Source: Euleptes europaea
Lineage: Eukaryota > Chordata > Lepidosauria > Squamata > Sphaerodactylidae
Reading direction: 5' to 3'
NCBI RefSeq assembly: GCF_029931775.1
Contig: NC_079324.1
Location: 59,837,268-59,901,267 of the forward strand
Length of the DNA: 64,000 bases
The translations under genes were made by a program, and so were the position numbers. Positions 53,901-63,709 of the stretch are shown piece after piece. How positions within the stretch are numbered: the stretch's first letter is position 1; each line of letters opens with the position of its first letter. A model generated the notes under the pieces. It saw nothing but the letters and a program-made list of their open reading frames with translations, was not told the DNA's origin and did not search any database.

Positions 53901-56900
53901 ACTCTTCTTCTGTTGCTCTTCACGTGGCATAAGCAGAGAGCATATTCAAAAGAAAACCTCTCGCACTCACCCATGCCGTGTACTGGTTGTGCCTATTCCG
54001 AAAATGGATCATCCAGTTCCCCAATGTTTTCAGCGTGTCGGGGGCCAGCTTCCTCCAGATATTTGGGATCTGCCCATTAAAGAGTGCCCGGGCCACCTCG
54101 TCCAGTTCATTGCTCATTCCAACCTCCCCAGCCAAGGCCTGGTGAGAGATGAGCCAAAGAAGTCTTGTTACATTTCACTGCCTGATGGGAAAAGTGGGGT
54201 GTGTCTGTCCTATGAGGAAAGGTTGAAGGAGCTGGGTATGTTTAGCCTGAAGAGAAGACTTAAGAGGGGATATGATAACCATCTTCAAGTACTTGAAGGG
54301 CTGTCATATGGAGGAGGGTTCCAAGTTGTTTTCTGTTGCTCCAAAAGGTCGGACCGGAACCAACGGGTTGAAATTAAATCAAAAGAGTTTCCGTCTAGAC
54401 ATTAGGAAGAATTTTCTAACAGTTAGAGTGGTTCCTCAGTGGAACAGGCTTCCTCGGGAGGTGGTGAGCTCTCCTTCCCTGGAGGTTTTTAAGAAGAGGC
54501 TAGATGGCCATCTATCAGCAATGCTGATTCTATGACCTTATGCAGATGATGAGAGGGAGGGCACCTTGGTCATCTTCTGGGCATGGAGTAGGGGTCACTG
54601 GGGGTGTGTGGGGGAGGTAGTTGTGAATTTCCTGAATTGTGCAGGGGGTTGGACTAGATGACCCTGGTGGTCCATTCCAACTCTAGGATTCTATGAGAGA
54701 GAAACACACAGAGAGACACAGAGAGAGCTCCTTACCCTTTGCAGCTCAGCCAGTGACCTGGTCATACGAATAATGAGCTTGTTAAAGCGTTCCAGTTCCT
54801 GCAGGAGCACCACCGTGGTCGGTGTAATGTCCATCCCAAAACACTTCCTTATGTGATCAAGGTCAAAGATGGCGGGCATCTTGTTCTCTATGTCCTTGGC
54901 CACTTGCCCAATGTATTCATCTCGACTTATCCCGGTACCAGTTTCACCTGAAATAAAACCAGTTTAGAGGTCAAAAATACCCACAAAAGACTCCAATATG
55001 ACAAATGTTTGATTTTTGGGGTGATCTTTTCTTAATAAAGAGCTTCTAGTTCAGTGTTTCCACTGCAATGCAAAGCAGAATTATACCTTTCTAAGTCCAC
55101 TGAAGGCTTAGGAGTGTGCTATCATTTACCAAAGTCAATTCTGTTTGAAAGGCACATTCCCAAGACCATTTAATGTATTGCATTGGGATAACGTAATCCT
55201 TACTCTACGTCAGCCATCTGGACATGTTTGAAAGACTGGCTGTCCTGTAAAATTCATTGCCCAGAATGCAGTGGTGGGAGAAAGCCACCCCTCCCCCATT
55301 TTAGATTCACCTAGATAGTTCTCGTGATCACTTAACTGGATTAGAATCACACTCCAACAGCACTTTGAGAGACTCATTCGAAAAGGGGATGTCTTTTTGG
55401 AAGAGGATATGCTCTCGGAAACACTTTAAAAAAAAAACCACTCATAGGAGTGAGCGGGCCCTCTGGAACTGATTTCTAAGGTTTCAAGTTTACATTCTGT
55501 GCTGAAAAGGAGTGTACATACAATAAAGACAGTATAGGAGGCCCACAAATATGTCTTATTATTCCAACATTGAACAAACTGCATACTCAATTAATGCTGC
55601 AGAAACAGCCAAATAGTCCAAAAGGTGGTTATTATACATCCTTGAAGAATGTAAATGAGTGTTATTATGACTAATTACTATGAAGTGTATGTTTATATGA
55701 TGGGCTGACTACCACCTTGTTCTACAGCAAGTTCACCTGAAGAATTTATTGCAAGAGTTGGTGGTTGAATGTTGCACCTTTTTGACTATTTGGCTATTTC
55801 TGCAGCATTAAGCATGCTATTGTTTAATGTTGTTTAATAGCATTGAGTATGCTATTGTTTGATGTTGGAATAATAAGACATATTTGTTGGCCTCCTATAC
55901 TGTCTTTATTGTATGTGAATTTTGTATTTACTCTGAAAAGGAGTGTAAGCTTTCAGTAGACTGGTCGTCAACTGGTGATCGAAAGTCATACCTGTTTGGG
56001 GTTGCAGATCCAAAAGGTGTGACCACATGTCCCGAGCTGCCTGTGTGTAGTATCCAATTTCTGCATTTGGGTGAAGGCCAAATACTTCTGGAGTGTTAGC
56101 AAGAGGAAGGGACTCAATCTCTTCTGTACAACGAGAACATGAAATGAAGGTGGGTGGGTGCACATGCATATGCGTGAAAAATATGAACACCAGACAGACA
56201 AAAGAGCCACTTCTACGTGTGAGGCAGTGGCTCAGTGGAAGAGACTTTGCTTTGCACGCAGAAGGTCTCAGGTTCAGTTCCTGGCAATGGCAGGGAAAAG
56301 GATCAGGTCGTTGGTGATTTGTTAGATCTCTGCTTTTGAGTTCCTGGAGAGCTGGCACACAGCTTTCCAGTGGGCAGTAGAAGAAGAGTTGGTTTTTATA
56401 TGCTAACTTTCTTTACCGCCTAAGGAAGAATCAAACCGGCTTACAATCACCTTCCCTTCCCCTTCCCACAACAGTCACCCAGTGAGGTAGGTTGGGCTGA
56501 GAGAGCTCTACAAGAGCTGTGACTAGCCCAAGGTCACCCAGCTGACTTCATGTGTAGGAGTGGGGACCTTGGCCTGATCCAGCAGGGCCTTTCTTAAGTT
56601 CTCATGTTTGGGCCCTGGATGAGGCCACTAGCTTCCCTCCATGAATGGGTGAAGGATGACCACTTTATTTATAAGCCTCCATTTCTTTTCTGTTTTAGAA
56701 AGCACCATGTGAGATTCATGACACAAACCCCTGTTGGATAAAAAGCTGGCTTCATGTGGAGGAGTGGGGAAACCAACCCAGTTCACCAGATTAGTGTCCG
56801 CCACTCGTGTGGAGGAGTGGGGAATCAAACCTGGTAAATACCTGAAAAGGACCAGAGCCCCAAACGCCTTCACAACTATTAGAAATGATGGCCTGCAAAC

Positions 56901-59900
56901 AGAGGGGAGTTTGCAGAGGCTATCTTTGCCTCCTCTTTCCCACTGCAGCCCCCTGCAATGCCACTCCTGAGAAAGTCAGGTGGCCAAAAGCTCTGCCATG
57001 ACACCACTTGTAGTTCACTAAATCCATGGTGATGTACTGATGGCTACTGAAGAGGAGGTAAAGTGTATCTCGGAGCCACGGTAGTAAAGCAGACTTTGCA
57101 ACTGACACATTGTCCCTGGGTATGGTTGGAGGGACAGCCAACGTGGTGTAGTGGTTAAAGTACTGGACTAGGACCTGGGAAACCCGGTTAAACCCCCACT
57201 TGTGCCACGGAAGCTTGCTGGGTGACCTTGGGCTAGTCACACACCTCAGCATCGACCCTGGCAAATATTTGGATGGGAGACTTCCAGGAATACCAGGGTC
57301 GTGACGTGGTGAGGACAAACCATCTCCAAATGTCTTGCTCTGAAAACCCTACGGGGTTGTCATAAGTCAGATGTCACTTGATGGCAAAAAAGGGGGGGTT
57401 GGAAAGCAGCCACCTTGCAGAAATCTGGTCAGCGCATGGATGGGAGACCTCCTGGGAACCTCCTGGGAGCTGCTCTGAGTTCATGACAGGAGACAGAAAG
57501 AATAAACAATGCTTTTGCTTACCAACAAATTCGTCCTTTGAATCCCCTTCAGGGATTTTGTAGTCAACATCGTCGTTGCAGAAAAAATGAAAGGGCTGGA
57601 AGGTGTCAAATATGAAGTCCCCCAGATACTCATCCATGTAGATGGACAGAATACGCCTATCAAAGCTGTCAATGGCACGCCCACCATACATCACCTGGAA
57701 ATTGGTAAGGTGAGTCTTTAGGGAATACTAGAAAAGAGCAAGAGTCCAGTAGCACCTTAAAGACTAACAAAAATATTTTCTGGCAGGGTATGAGCTTTCG
57801 TGAGCCACAGCTCACTTCTGCAGATATCTGAAGAAGTGAGCTGTGGCTCACGAAAGCTCATACCCTGCCAGAAAATATTTTTGTTAGTCTTTAAGGTGAT
57901 ACTGGACTCTTGCTCTTTTCTACTACTGCAGACAGACTAACATGGCTACCCACTGTGAATTATCTTTAGGGAATACTGTGTAGGTAGGCGGGCCCCTCCT
58001 CCATTTACGGGGTGCCATTACAGGCACAGTGGCCCGAAACTGACATAAGAGCAAGGCACTGGTCCACACAAAATGGACGCCTCTAAGAAAAGCGAGGAAT
58101 CCATTGTGTGCTTGTCAGGAGGCAGGAAGGAGTCGGCAGCTGTGCATTTTCCCTCGGCCCAGGGAGTGCCTAGCTGGACAATGGGGCTGACTAACTGCCA
58201 TTGTCTCACCCTGATTCAATCAACGCCCTGAGCAGACCACTACTTGCATTATCTGCACCCTTCCTGGCACTCACTCAGCTTCAGGAGAATACTCCAAGCA
58301 TTCTGTTGCCAGAAAATCAAGGATTCATACCTGTTACTATCACCACAAGCAGTCACTACTCAAGAGAACCATTCAGGTAATCTTGAGCCTTCAAACCTCT
58401 CCTCTCTCTTTTGTTTGAACCCCGATGTCCCTAAGTAAAAGCTATTCTTTGCCAGTTACCTCATGCTACCCCAGGGCTCATTTTAACTATAAACATTGAC
58501 CCTCTTGCCATTCATAGTGTGAATGGCATACACCCCCACTTGTGCGTGGGCTCCCTTCTCTTTCCCCTCTCTACAGCGGTGCTTTCACTCAGACGTCGCT
58601 CTACTGGACGGGTAAATATCGCCTTAACCCTCACTCTAGAATCCCACCCCTCCTCCCTGTTATTTTCTTTATTAAGAGTTTTCCAAAAGGGACCTTATCC
58701 CAGTAAACGCTGGCAAAAGATCCTGGTTACCCAACCTCTTGCTAAGCTTAAGTCTCCACTGCTAATTGCTCCAACTAAAATGGAAATACTCTAATCAGGG
58801 TAACAACTGAGGCACGTGTGCCATTGTACCATTTCCTCAGGCACTGCACTGAACCCGCTGTGCTGTCAGGCCAGGAGAGCTTTCTGTCCATTGCCCTTTG
58901 CTACAAAGGCTTGTAATAATATCACCTTTCATTTTTTTAAAAGACAGGTTTCTAGCCTTCATGGCTCGAGGAAAAGTCTGATGACGCAACACCATATCTC
59001 ATGCAAGCAGAGAAGATAGCATAGGAAAGCAAAAACTCCACATTTACTGTGCTTTCAAAATGCATTTTAAAAATTAATACGATGAGAGGGGTCGGCAGTT
59101 GCCAATATGTCAAGTTTTCCTCTGCTGAGATAAGAGCCTTTGTTTCAGAAGAGATGAAAGGGGAGATTTTCAAGAGGCGGCCGTAGGTCTCAGATTCCTT
59201 GGCAGATGGAATACACACAGGCTTGCCCTTAACACCCAGTACGACTGCTGCTTCTTATGCCCTCCCTAATCATTTCACCACAAGATGCTTGCTTACCTCT
59301 CCAATGAGATACTTGAGGCTCCCCCATGGGATTCTGTCATCGTTTTGCTGGAATGCTTTCGTCAGATAAGTATTGAGAATTTCCATGCAGACCTAAGACA
59401 GTGAGATGAGAAAGCTCGTGATTCCTGACCTTCAACCTGTTTCACCTTAGCAGATTCCACTTGTGAAGTTAACAATGCCTTCTTCTTAACAGAAATTGGA
59501 GGGGGGGGGAGACTCCCAATACAGATAAAAGGCAAAGGGGGGTGCATTCAGGAATCTGATGGACATGCAAATTGCAAGTTTAGGTCGAAACTTAAATATG
59601 GAGGGGGGGCGCCTGCTGTTCTCTTGCAGGATGTGTTTGCAGACACATGGCCTGTTAAAGTTATGAACGGTAAAAGCAAAAGCCTGCAGGCACAAGCCAG
59701 ATTTTTATGGGTTGGGCCCTATAACAGAAACCAGGAAGCAAAACTGAGAGCTGCCAGACTGGGAGCTGCCCCTTTCCCAAGAAAAATGCCCCTAGAGGTG
59801 GAGTTTAGCCGTCCACCTGGAAGTCGGATTCATTGAAATCGTAAGGCACGTTCCAGCCAATCTTCCCAAACTTCCTTCTCTCCTGGACCACGGCATGGAA

Positions 59901-62900
59901 AAAAGCGAGGACGTAGACCAAGGACTTGAAGGCTGGGTGTGGGCACTGGTCGAGAGAGTCATGAGAAATTTTGAAGAAGGTGGCCCTCATGTTCAGCTTC
60001 AGCCCATTGGGGGGCTCGGTGACAACCTATACATGGGAGAAAATGAAGATGACCCGAGAATATCCCTGGGTGGGCAGCCAAATTTACTTGAGTGACTCCT
60101 GCTGCTCTTTCAGTGTGTGCATTGGGTCCCAGTCTCTATCCCCACAGTCCCTGCCAAAATTTTGCAAAAAAAACCCCACACCAAAACTCAAGCTTGTTAG
60201 CAGAAGCTCATTAGGAAAACTAAGCCACTGTCTGCATTCTTGGCCTCACCACTTTTCCTTGCAACCACAATAAGGTAAAAGGTAGTCCCCTGTGCAAGCA
60301 CTGGGTCATTACTGACCCATGGGGTGACATCACATCCCGATGTTTCCTAGGCAGACTCTGTTTACGGGGTGGTTTGCTATTGCCTTCCCCAGTCATCTAC
60401 ACTTTACCCCTAGCAAGCTGGGTGCTCATTTTACCAACCTTGGAAGGATGGAAGGCTGAGTCGACCTTGAGCCGGCTACCTGAAACCTATTTCCGTCAGG
60501 ATTGAACTCAGGTCATGAGCAGAGCTCTTGACTGCAGTATTGCAGCTTACTGCTCTGCACCACGGGGCTCTATCAACCACAATAATTGTAGTTTTCTTCT
60601 TGCGATTCTTCACCGCTTTTGCTCCTGATAGCAACTGGATGGTGTCCGTTGCATCTAACAGAATCACAACAACCCATATGAATGTATTTGCCAGATGCTG
60701 AGCCGGTCCATTGGTCCCAGGGTCGTCTGCTCTGACTCTCCAAGGTCTTACTCAGCCAGCAGTCTTTCCAAGCTCTTCTGCTGAAGTCCTTTCAGTTGAG
60801 GAATTCAGGAGCTGAGTATGTGAGCCCTTCTGCACGCAGAGCATACATTCTCTGCTGAAGTCCCACTGACTTGGCCAGGGCTACTTGAGAGAAAGCCATT
60901 TGCAGGACACCACCAGAGTGGAAAAGTTGTGGCCTAATGACAGACAGTGGTGTTGTTCTGTTGCTTCGACATCTGGCCGATGATGTGATTAAATTCACAG
61001 GAGGGATTAAGAGAAAGAGGAGCCAAGTTATTGTTGAAAGACCATGAGCAGAGCTTCTCCAGTCTGTGAGTCAGAAATAATCAGATCAGCTGGGATGCGA
61101 TAAAAGCCTCAGACAGGGAACAGCTGGATGCTGCTATTCCTCTCCAAATGTCTGCCCCACTGACACAGAGGCCCAGCTCAGCAGAGGCACGGGCTTAACA
61201 TTTTCATACATGGAAAAAAAAACAACAGAGAGACTAGCATATTTCATTCTGTTTGGGCCTTCGACCCAGATAACCACACACACACACGAACGCAAAAATT
61301 GTGTGTGGGCACAGCTGCTAAGATTTGGGGTGTTTTTTTACCTCTGAAGAAGAAGAGTTGGTTTTTATATGCTGACTTTCTCTACCACTTGAGGAAGAAT
61401 CAAACCAGCTTACAATCACCTTTCCTTCCGCTCCCCACAACAGACACCCTGTGAGGTAGGTGAGGCTGAGAGAGCTCTAAAAGAGTTGTGACTAGCCCAA
61501 GGTTACCCAGTTGGCTTCATGATTAGGAGTGGGGAAACAAATCCATTTCACCTGATTAGCATCCACCGCTCCTGTGGAGGAGTGGGGAATCAAACCCGGT
61601 TCTCGAGATCAGAGTCTACAGCTGAAACCACTACACCACACTGGCTCTGACTCTTTCTGGTACAGGGGGGTGAGCTCAGGCTGGCCCTCGTCAAGATCAA
61701 AGCCCTGTGTGCAGTATGTTCAGCAAACCCCATCCCAGATGTTCTTCTACCTTTAGAGATTTCTGGAGTATCCCAATCGGAAATCCCTTGGTCGGGTCTG
61801 TCGTCAGCCACAAGCGGAGATCCGGATGCGGCTTGACAATCCTTTCAAGGGCCTTCTCCAAATCGATCAGCCACTTCACCAAGAGGTGACAGTTCTGCAG
61901 CATCAGCCACTGCCCGCGCGCCACGGCATTCTCCAGCAGCTGCAGTGCCACCTGGAGCGATGTCAAAAAAGGAACGCATGAATCTCATGGCGGCAATCTA
62001 AAAGGAATCCAGGAAATGGGTGGGGAACACCCTCAGAAGAAGAGAGCCGCCTCAATTTATTTACTGACGTTTTGCACCTTGGAAATGGGAGCAAGGGGAC
62101 AGCAGACCATTTACTCTTCTGCGGTACATATAAAGGATTCAGAGCTTTCTGCAGCACACTGGGAGAGTGCATAAAGATGATGATGATGAAGAAGAAGGGT
62201 TGGTTTTTATTTGCCGACTTTCTCTATCACTTAAGGCAGAATCAAACCGGCTTACAATCACCTTCCTTTCCCCTCCCCACAACAGACACCCTGAGAAGTA
62301 GGTGGGGCTGGGAGAGCTTTAAGAGAGCTGTGACTGGCCCAGGGCCACCCAGCTGGCTTCATGATTAGGAGTGGGGAAACCAACCCGGTTCACCAGATTA
62401 GCGTCCGCAGCTCACATGGAGGAGTGGAAAATCAAACCCAGTTCTCCAGGTCAGAGTCCACTGCTCCAAACCACCGCTCTTAACCACTACACCACGCTGG
62501 CTTTCACGATGGCCGCTGCAAGTCTTTGTCAGCCCCCACACAGTCTGCGCAAGTGGCGCAGTCCACATCAAAGGACGTAGTGCAGAACATTTTATTTATA
62601 CCCTGCCCTTTCTCGGCCAGGAAAAGCATTTCATCATCGTAGCTTCTGTGCAGTCCCACATGGGAACTGCGCACGCGCAGGCCATTTCCCAGCATGATAC
62701 ATTTGCTTTCCACCCTTTCAGGTTTAAGTTGAGAACTGGCAGTAAACAGAATTCTGCAATCAGGAGAAGGCAAAGGGCAGTGAACCATCATTCTCAGACA
62801 CACACCAAGGCTGTGGGGTCCCCCAAACCCGAACTTTTCAGACCAAGCTTACCTTCTCCTGCCCTTGACCCATGGCCAGGAATTTGAGCCGATTCCCTCC

Positions 62901-63299
62901 AAAGCCCGTCCGTTCTGCTAGCTTCATAAGGTCACTGGCAGGGTCAGAGCCAGGACTCAGGATAAAAACAATGGGGGAATTTGGGGTGCTCTGCTCAAAG
63001 ATGGCTTCAAAGCTGATCACCGGAGGCTGGACGTATCTAGGGAACAGAGGAAAAGAGGGGGAGATTGTATTTAATCATGTCAAAGAGGTCCGATTTTCTA
63101 CAGGTTCTCATTTGTTAAGAAATAAGGAAAGAGGAACCACTTACTTCACCCCCATTGTGAGAGTGACATAGTCAGTCACCGCGCGATAGACACGATCCAC
63201 CCGGAAGCAACGCAAAAGCAGCAGCTTCTGGAAGTTGGTGAGGCTCTTTCCGTAGTGCATGGGAAACGGGGCTTGTTCCAGGGCATCGATATCGTACCA
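50807..63299 (-). CDS. DNAH10: DNAH10, dynein axonemal heavy chain 10, last 12 coding exons (5' part off window)
   Basis: DNAH10 is an inner-arm (I1/f) axonemal dynein heavy chain, the ATP-driven motor of ciliary beating. Twelve exons join in phase at every junction into 2004 nt: 667 residues and a TAG stop (50809-50807). The segment begins in [17 protein letters not shown], before the sixth AAA module. It includes the P-loop-like [20 protein letters not shown], the [11 protein letters not shown] and [19 protein letters not shown] blocks, the lid-type region [34 protein letters not shown], and the C-terminal domain with [28 protein letters not shown] and [12 protein letters not shown]. No stop or frame break is seen. 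DNAH10 rather than a paralogue is inferred from the close match to the remembered human C-terminus and from CCDC92 next door. Confidence 0.95.
51524..51669 (-). CDS. DNAH10: DNAH10 exon
   Basis: Residues 572-619, [14 protein letters not shown] to EAHRLKLQ, preceded by the split Gly codon. Donor GTATGA. Confidence 0.95.
51880..51982 (+). mobile_element. CR1 LINE 3' end fragment
   Basis: CAGGGATGCTCTAGGCTGAT, then GGTTGGACTAGATGGCC and CTCTATGATTCTAT, in a DNAH10 intron. Confidence 0.75.
52015..52215 (-). mobile_element. 5S-rRNA-derived SINE
   Basis: The - strand has the 5S-like GATCTTGCCAGAGCTTGG, GCAGGGCCAGTACTGGGATG and GGAGAC text and a Bov-B-like tail region (GAGTTGCAACCAACTCATGG on +). 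Confidence 0.65.
52216..52748. other. DNAH10 intron, unassigned
   Basis: No exon or recognised repeat. Confidence 0.35.
52749..52955 (-). mobile_element. 5S-rRNA-derived SINE with Bov-B-like tail
   Basis: On +: GTGTAAAGTGCCTTCAAGTC and GCCGACTTATGGCGACC (tail), then GGTCTCCCATCCAAATGCTA and CCTGCTTAGCTTCCGAGATC (reverse 5S). Contains a 13-G run. Confidence 0.85.
53224..53404 (-). CDS. DNAH10: DNAH10 exon
   Basis: Residues 511-570: [20 protein letters not shown] to [10 protein letters not shown], plus the first base of Gly571. Donor GTAGGA, acceptor TGCATTTGCAG. Confidence 0.95.
53475..53650 (+). mobile_element. tRNA-derived SINE (type B), diverged
   Basis: CTGGATTCCCATTCTGCC, GATTGTTGCGAGGGTAAAATG, CTTGGAGAAAGGAGAGGATA, then an AAAGAAATAATT end. 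Confidence 0.55.
53692..53913 (+). mobile_element. tRNA-derived SINE (type A)
   Basis: AAGCCAGCATGGTGCAGTGG head with B box GGGTTCGATTCC, through to AAAAACCAACTCTTCTTC. Part of the middle is deleted. Confidence 0.8.
53971..54138 (-). CDS. DNAH10: DNAH10 exon
   Basis: Residues 455-510: [20 protein letters not shown] to [10 protein letters not shown]. Donor GTGAGT, acceptor CATCTCTCACCAG. Phase 0 at both ends. Confidence 0.95.
54206..54694 (+). mobile_element. CR1 LINE 3' end, in a DNAH10 intron
   Basis: Frames give [14 protein letters not shown], then [20 protein letters not shown] and [20 protein letters not shown]. Ends at CTCTAGGATTCTATGAGAG. Opposite strand to the host gene. Confidence 0.85.
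54736..54947 (-). CDS. DNAH10: DNAH10 exon
   Basis: Residues 385-454: [20 protein letters not shown] to [11 protein letters not shown], starting with two bases of Gly384. Donor GTAAGG, acceptor TTTTATTTCAG. Confidence 0.95.
54948..55501. other. DNAH10 intron, unassigned
   Basis: No exon or recognised repeat. Confidence 0.35.
55502..55947. mobile_element. Fold-back element with ~110-140-bp arms and 15-bp flanking repeats
   Basis: Left arm 55517-55626 and right arm about 55776-55915 are inverted repeats (the right arm has an extra ~30-bp tandem phrase). There is a 149-bp spacer and then a 17-bp tail. CTGAAAAGGAGTGTA flanks it at 55502-55516 and 55933-55947 (15/15). No coding capacity. Confidence 0.8.
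55992..56123 (-). CDS. DNAH10: DNAH10 exon
   Basis: Residues 341-383: [20 protein letters not shown] to [10 protein letters not shown], with split codons at both ends. Acceptor CTCGTTGTACAG, donor GTATGA. Confidence 0.94.
56218..56370 (+). mobile_element. tRNA-derived SINE (type C), 3'-truncated
   Basis: GTGAGGCAGTGGCTCAGTGG and CAGGTTCAGTTCCTGGCA, then the GAGAGCTGGC body. Confidence 0.65.
56383..56838 (-). mobile_element. tRNA-derived SINE (type A), split
   Basis: 3' half at 56383-56565 and head half at 56746-56838. The ~180 bp between includes a CR1-like end phrase (CCTGATCCAGCAGGGCCTTTC). Confidence 0.7.
56839..57130. other. DNAH10 intron, unassigned
   Basis: No exon or recognised repeat. 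Confidence 0.3.
57131..57395 (+). mobile_element. Composite SINE: tRNA head + 5S rRNA middle + Bov-B-like tail
   Basis: AGCCAACGTGGTGTAGTGG (tRNA A box), B-box region, TGGGTGACCTTGGGC, then the 5S-like TATTTGGATGGGAGACTTCC and AGGAATACCAGGGTCGTGAC, then GAAAACCCTACGGGGTTG and CATAAGTCAGATGTCACTTG (Bov-B-like end). Same order and same tRNA-5S junction as the copy at 37525-37775. Confidence 0.8.
57523..57694 (-). CDS. DNAH10: DNAH10 exon
   Basis: Residues 283-339: [20 protein letters not shown] to [11 protein letters not shown], plus one base of Glu340. Donor GTAAGC, acceptor CCAATTTCCAG. Confidence 0.95.
57715..57977 (+). mobile_element. Fold-back retroelement with 89-bp near-perfect palindrome and 15-bp TSD
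   Basis: Arms 57730-57818 and 57833-57921 pair at 88 of 89 positions around a 14-bp loop. A 41-bp unique tail follows. TCTTTAGGGAATACT flanks it at 57715-57729 and 57963-57977 (15/15), so the insertion is young. The right arm holds CTGAAGA, a 6-bp hairpin (GTGAGC/GCTCAC) and GAAA at 57828-57855, resembling half of a hammerhead core. It sits about 20 bp upstream of a DNAH10 exon acceptor, inside the intron. Confidence 0.85.
57978..59296. other. DNAH10 intron, unassigned
   Basis: About 1.3 kb with no exon on either strand and no recognised repeat. Confidence 0.4.
59297..59392 (-). CDS. DNAH10: DNAH10 exon (96 nt)
   Basis: Residues 251-282: [20 protein letters not shown] to SLKYLIGE. Donor GTAAGC, acceptor CTCACTGTCTTAG. 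No convincing open frame by itself; found by filling the gap between neighbours. Confidence 0.93.
59817..60026 (-). CDS. DNAH10: DNAH10 exon
   Basis: Residues 181-250: [20 protein letters not shown] to [12 protein letters not shown]. Donor GTGGAC, acceptor CCCATGTATAG. Confidence 0.95.
60275..60570 (-). mobile_element. tRNA-derived SINE (type D)
   Basis: The - strand head GAGCCCCGTGGTGCAGAGC, then a body with GGTAGCCGGCTCAAGG and GACATCACATCCCG-type text on +, and a TTTACC-type tail (GGTAAAAGGTAGTCCCC on +). Full length. Confidence 0.75.
60571..61345. other. DNAH10 intron, unassigned
   Basis: No exon or recognised repeat. Confidence 0.35.
61346..61649 (-). mobile_element. tRNA-derived SINE (type A), full length
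   Basis: GAAGAAGAAGAGTTGG at the 3' side to ACACCACACTGGCTC at the tRNA head. Confidence 0.85.
61751..61951 (-). CDS. DNAH10: DNAH10 exon
   Basis: Residues 114-180: [20 protein letters not shown] to [12 protein letters not shown], a core of the AAA6 module. Donor GTAGAA, acceptor ACATCGCTCCAG. Confidence 0.95.
62187..62504 (-). mobile_element. tRNA-derived SINE (type A), full length
   Basis: GATGAAGAAGAAGGGTTGG at the 3' side to CACCACGCTGGCTTTC at the head. Confidence 0.85.
62853..63036 (-). CDS. DNAH10: DNAH10 exon
   Basis: Residues 53-113: [20 protein letters not shown] to [10 protein letters not shown]. Contains the P-loop-like [10 protein letters not shown]. Donor GTAAGC, acceptor CTGTTCCCTAG. 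The first base completes Lys52. Confidence 0.95.
63145..63299 (-). CDS. DNAH10: DNAH10 exon (most upstream visible)
   Basis: Residues 1-51 of the visible part: [20 protein letters not shown] to [12 protein letters not shown], plus two bases of Lys52. Donor GTAAGT, acceptor GTTTCCTCCGCAG. Earlier exons lie beyond the right edge. Confidence 0.94.
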
Positions 63300-63499
63300 C
63301 TGCGGAGGAAACGAGAGAGGAGCATGCCTCAGTGCTGAACGCCCACCTGGTGTTGCTTCTCAAAGAAGTGACAAGAGGGCTTTCCAGAGGGGGGCAGGCT
63401 GGTGTGGCTCCTGACACAGTGCAGCAGGAACTGTGCTTTCACATGGTGGATTGCCCTACACGTTTTCCCATCCCTGCTGCACCAGCAGGAGAAAAGGCT

Positions 63500-63709
63500 T
63501 GACTGACTGACTGACTGACTGACTGACTGACTGACTGACTGACTGACTGACTGGCGGAGGAAGGAAGGAAGGAAGGAAGGAAGGAAGGAAGGAAGGAAGG
63601 AAGGAAGGAAGGAAGGAAGGAAGGAAGGAAGGAAGGAAGGAAGGAAGGAAGGAAGGAAGGAAGGAAGGAAGGAAGGAAGGAGCTTGCAAGCAAGCAAGCA
63701 AGCAAGCAA
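63500..63709. repeat. Compound microsatellite (GACT)n-(GGAA)n-(CAAG)n
   Basis: (GACT)n at 63500-63552, (GGAA)n at about 63558-63680 (roughly 30 units), (CAAG)n at about 63685-63709. It lies in the DNAH10 intron 200 bp upstream of an exon. Confidence 0.95.

Noticed and set aside
57781-57870. Complete, active hammerhead ribozyme
   Set aside because: Only half of the core is convincing; there is an extra base before the hairpin and stem I does not close.
63439-63709. Long SFLP- and QSVS-repeat open frames
   Set aside because: Translation of the GGAA/GACT microsatellite; not a protein.
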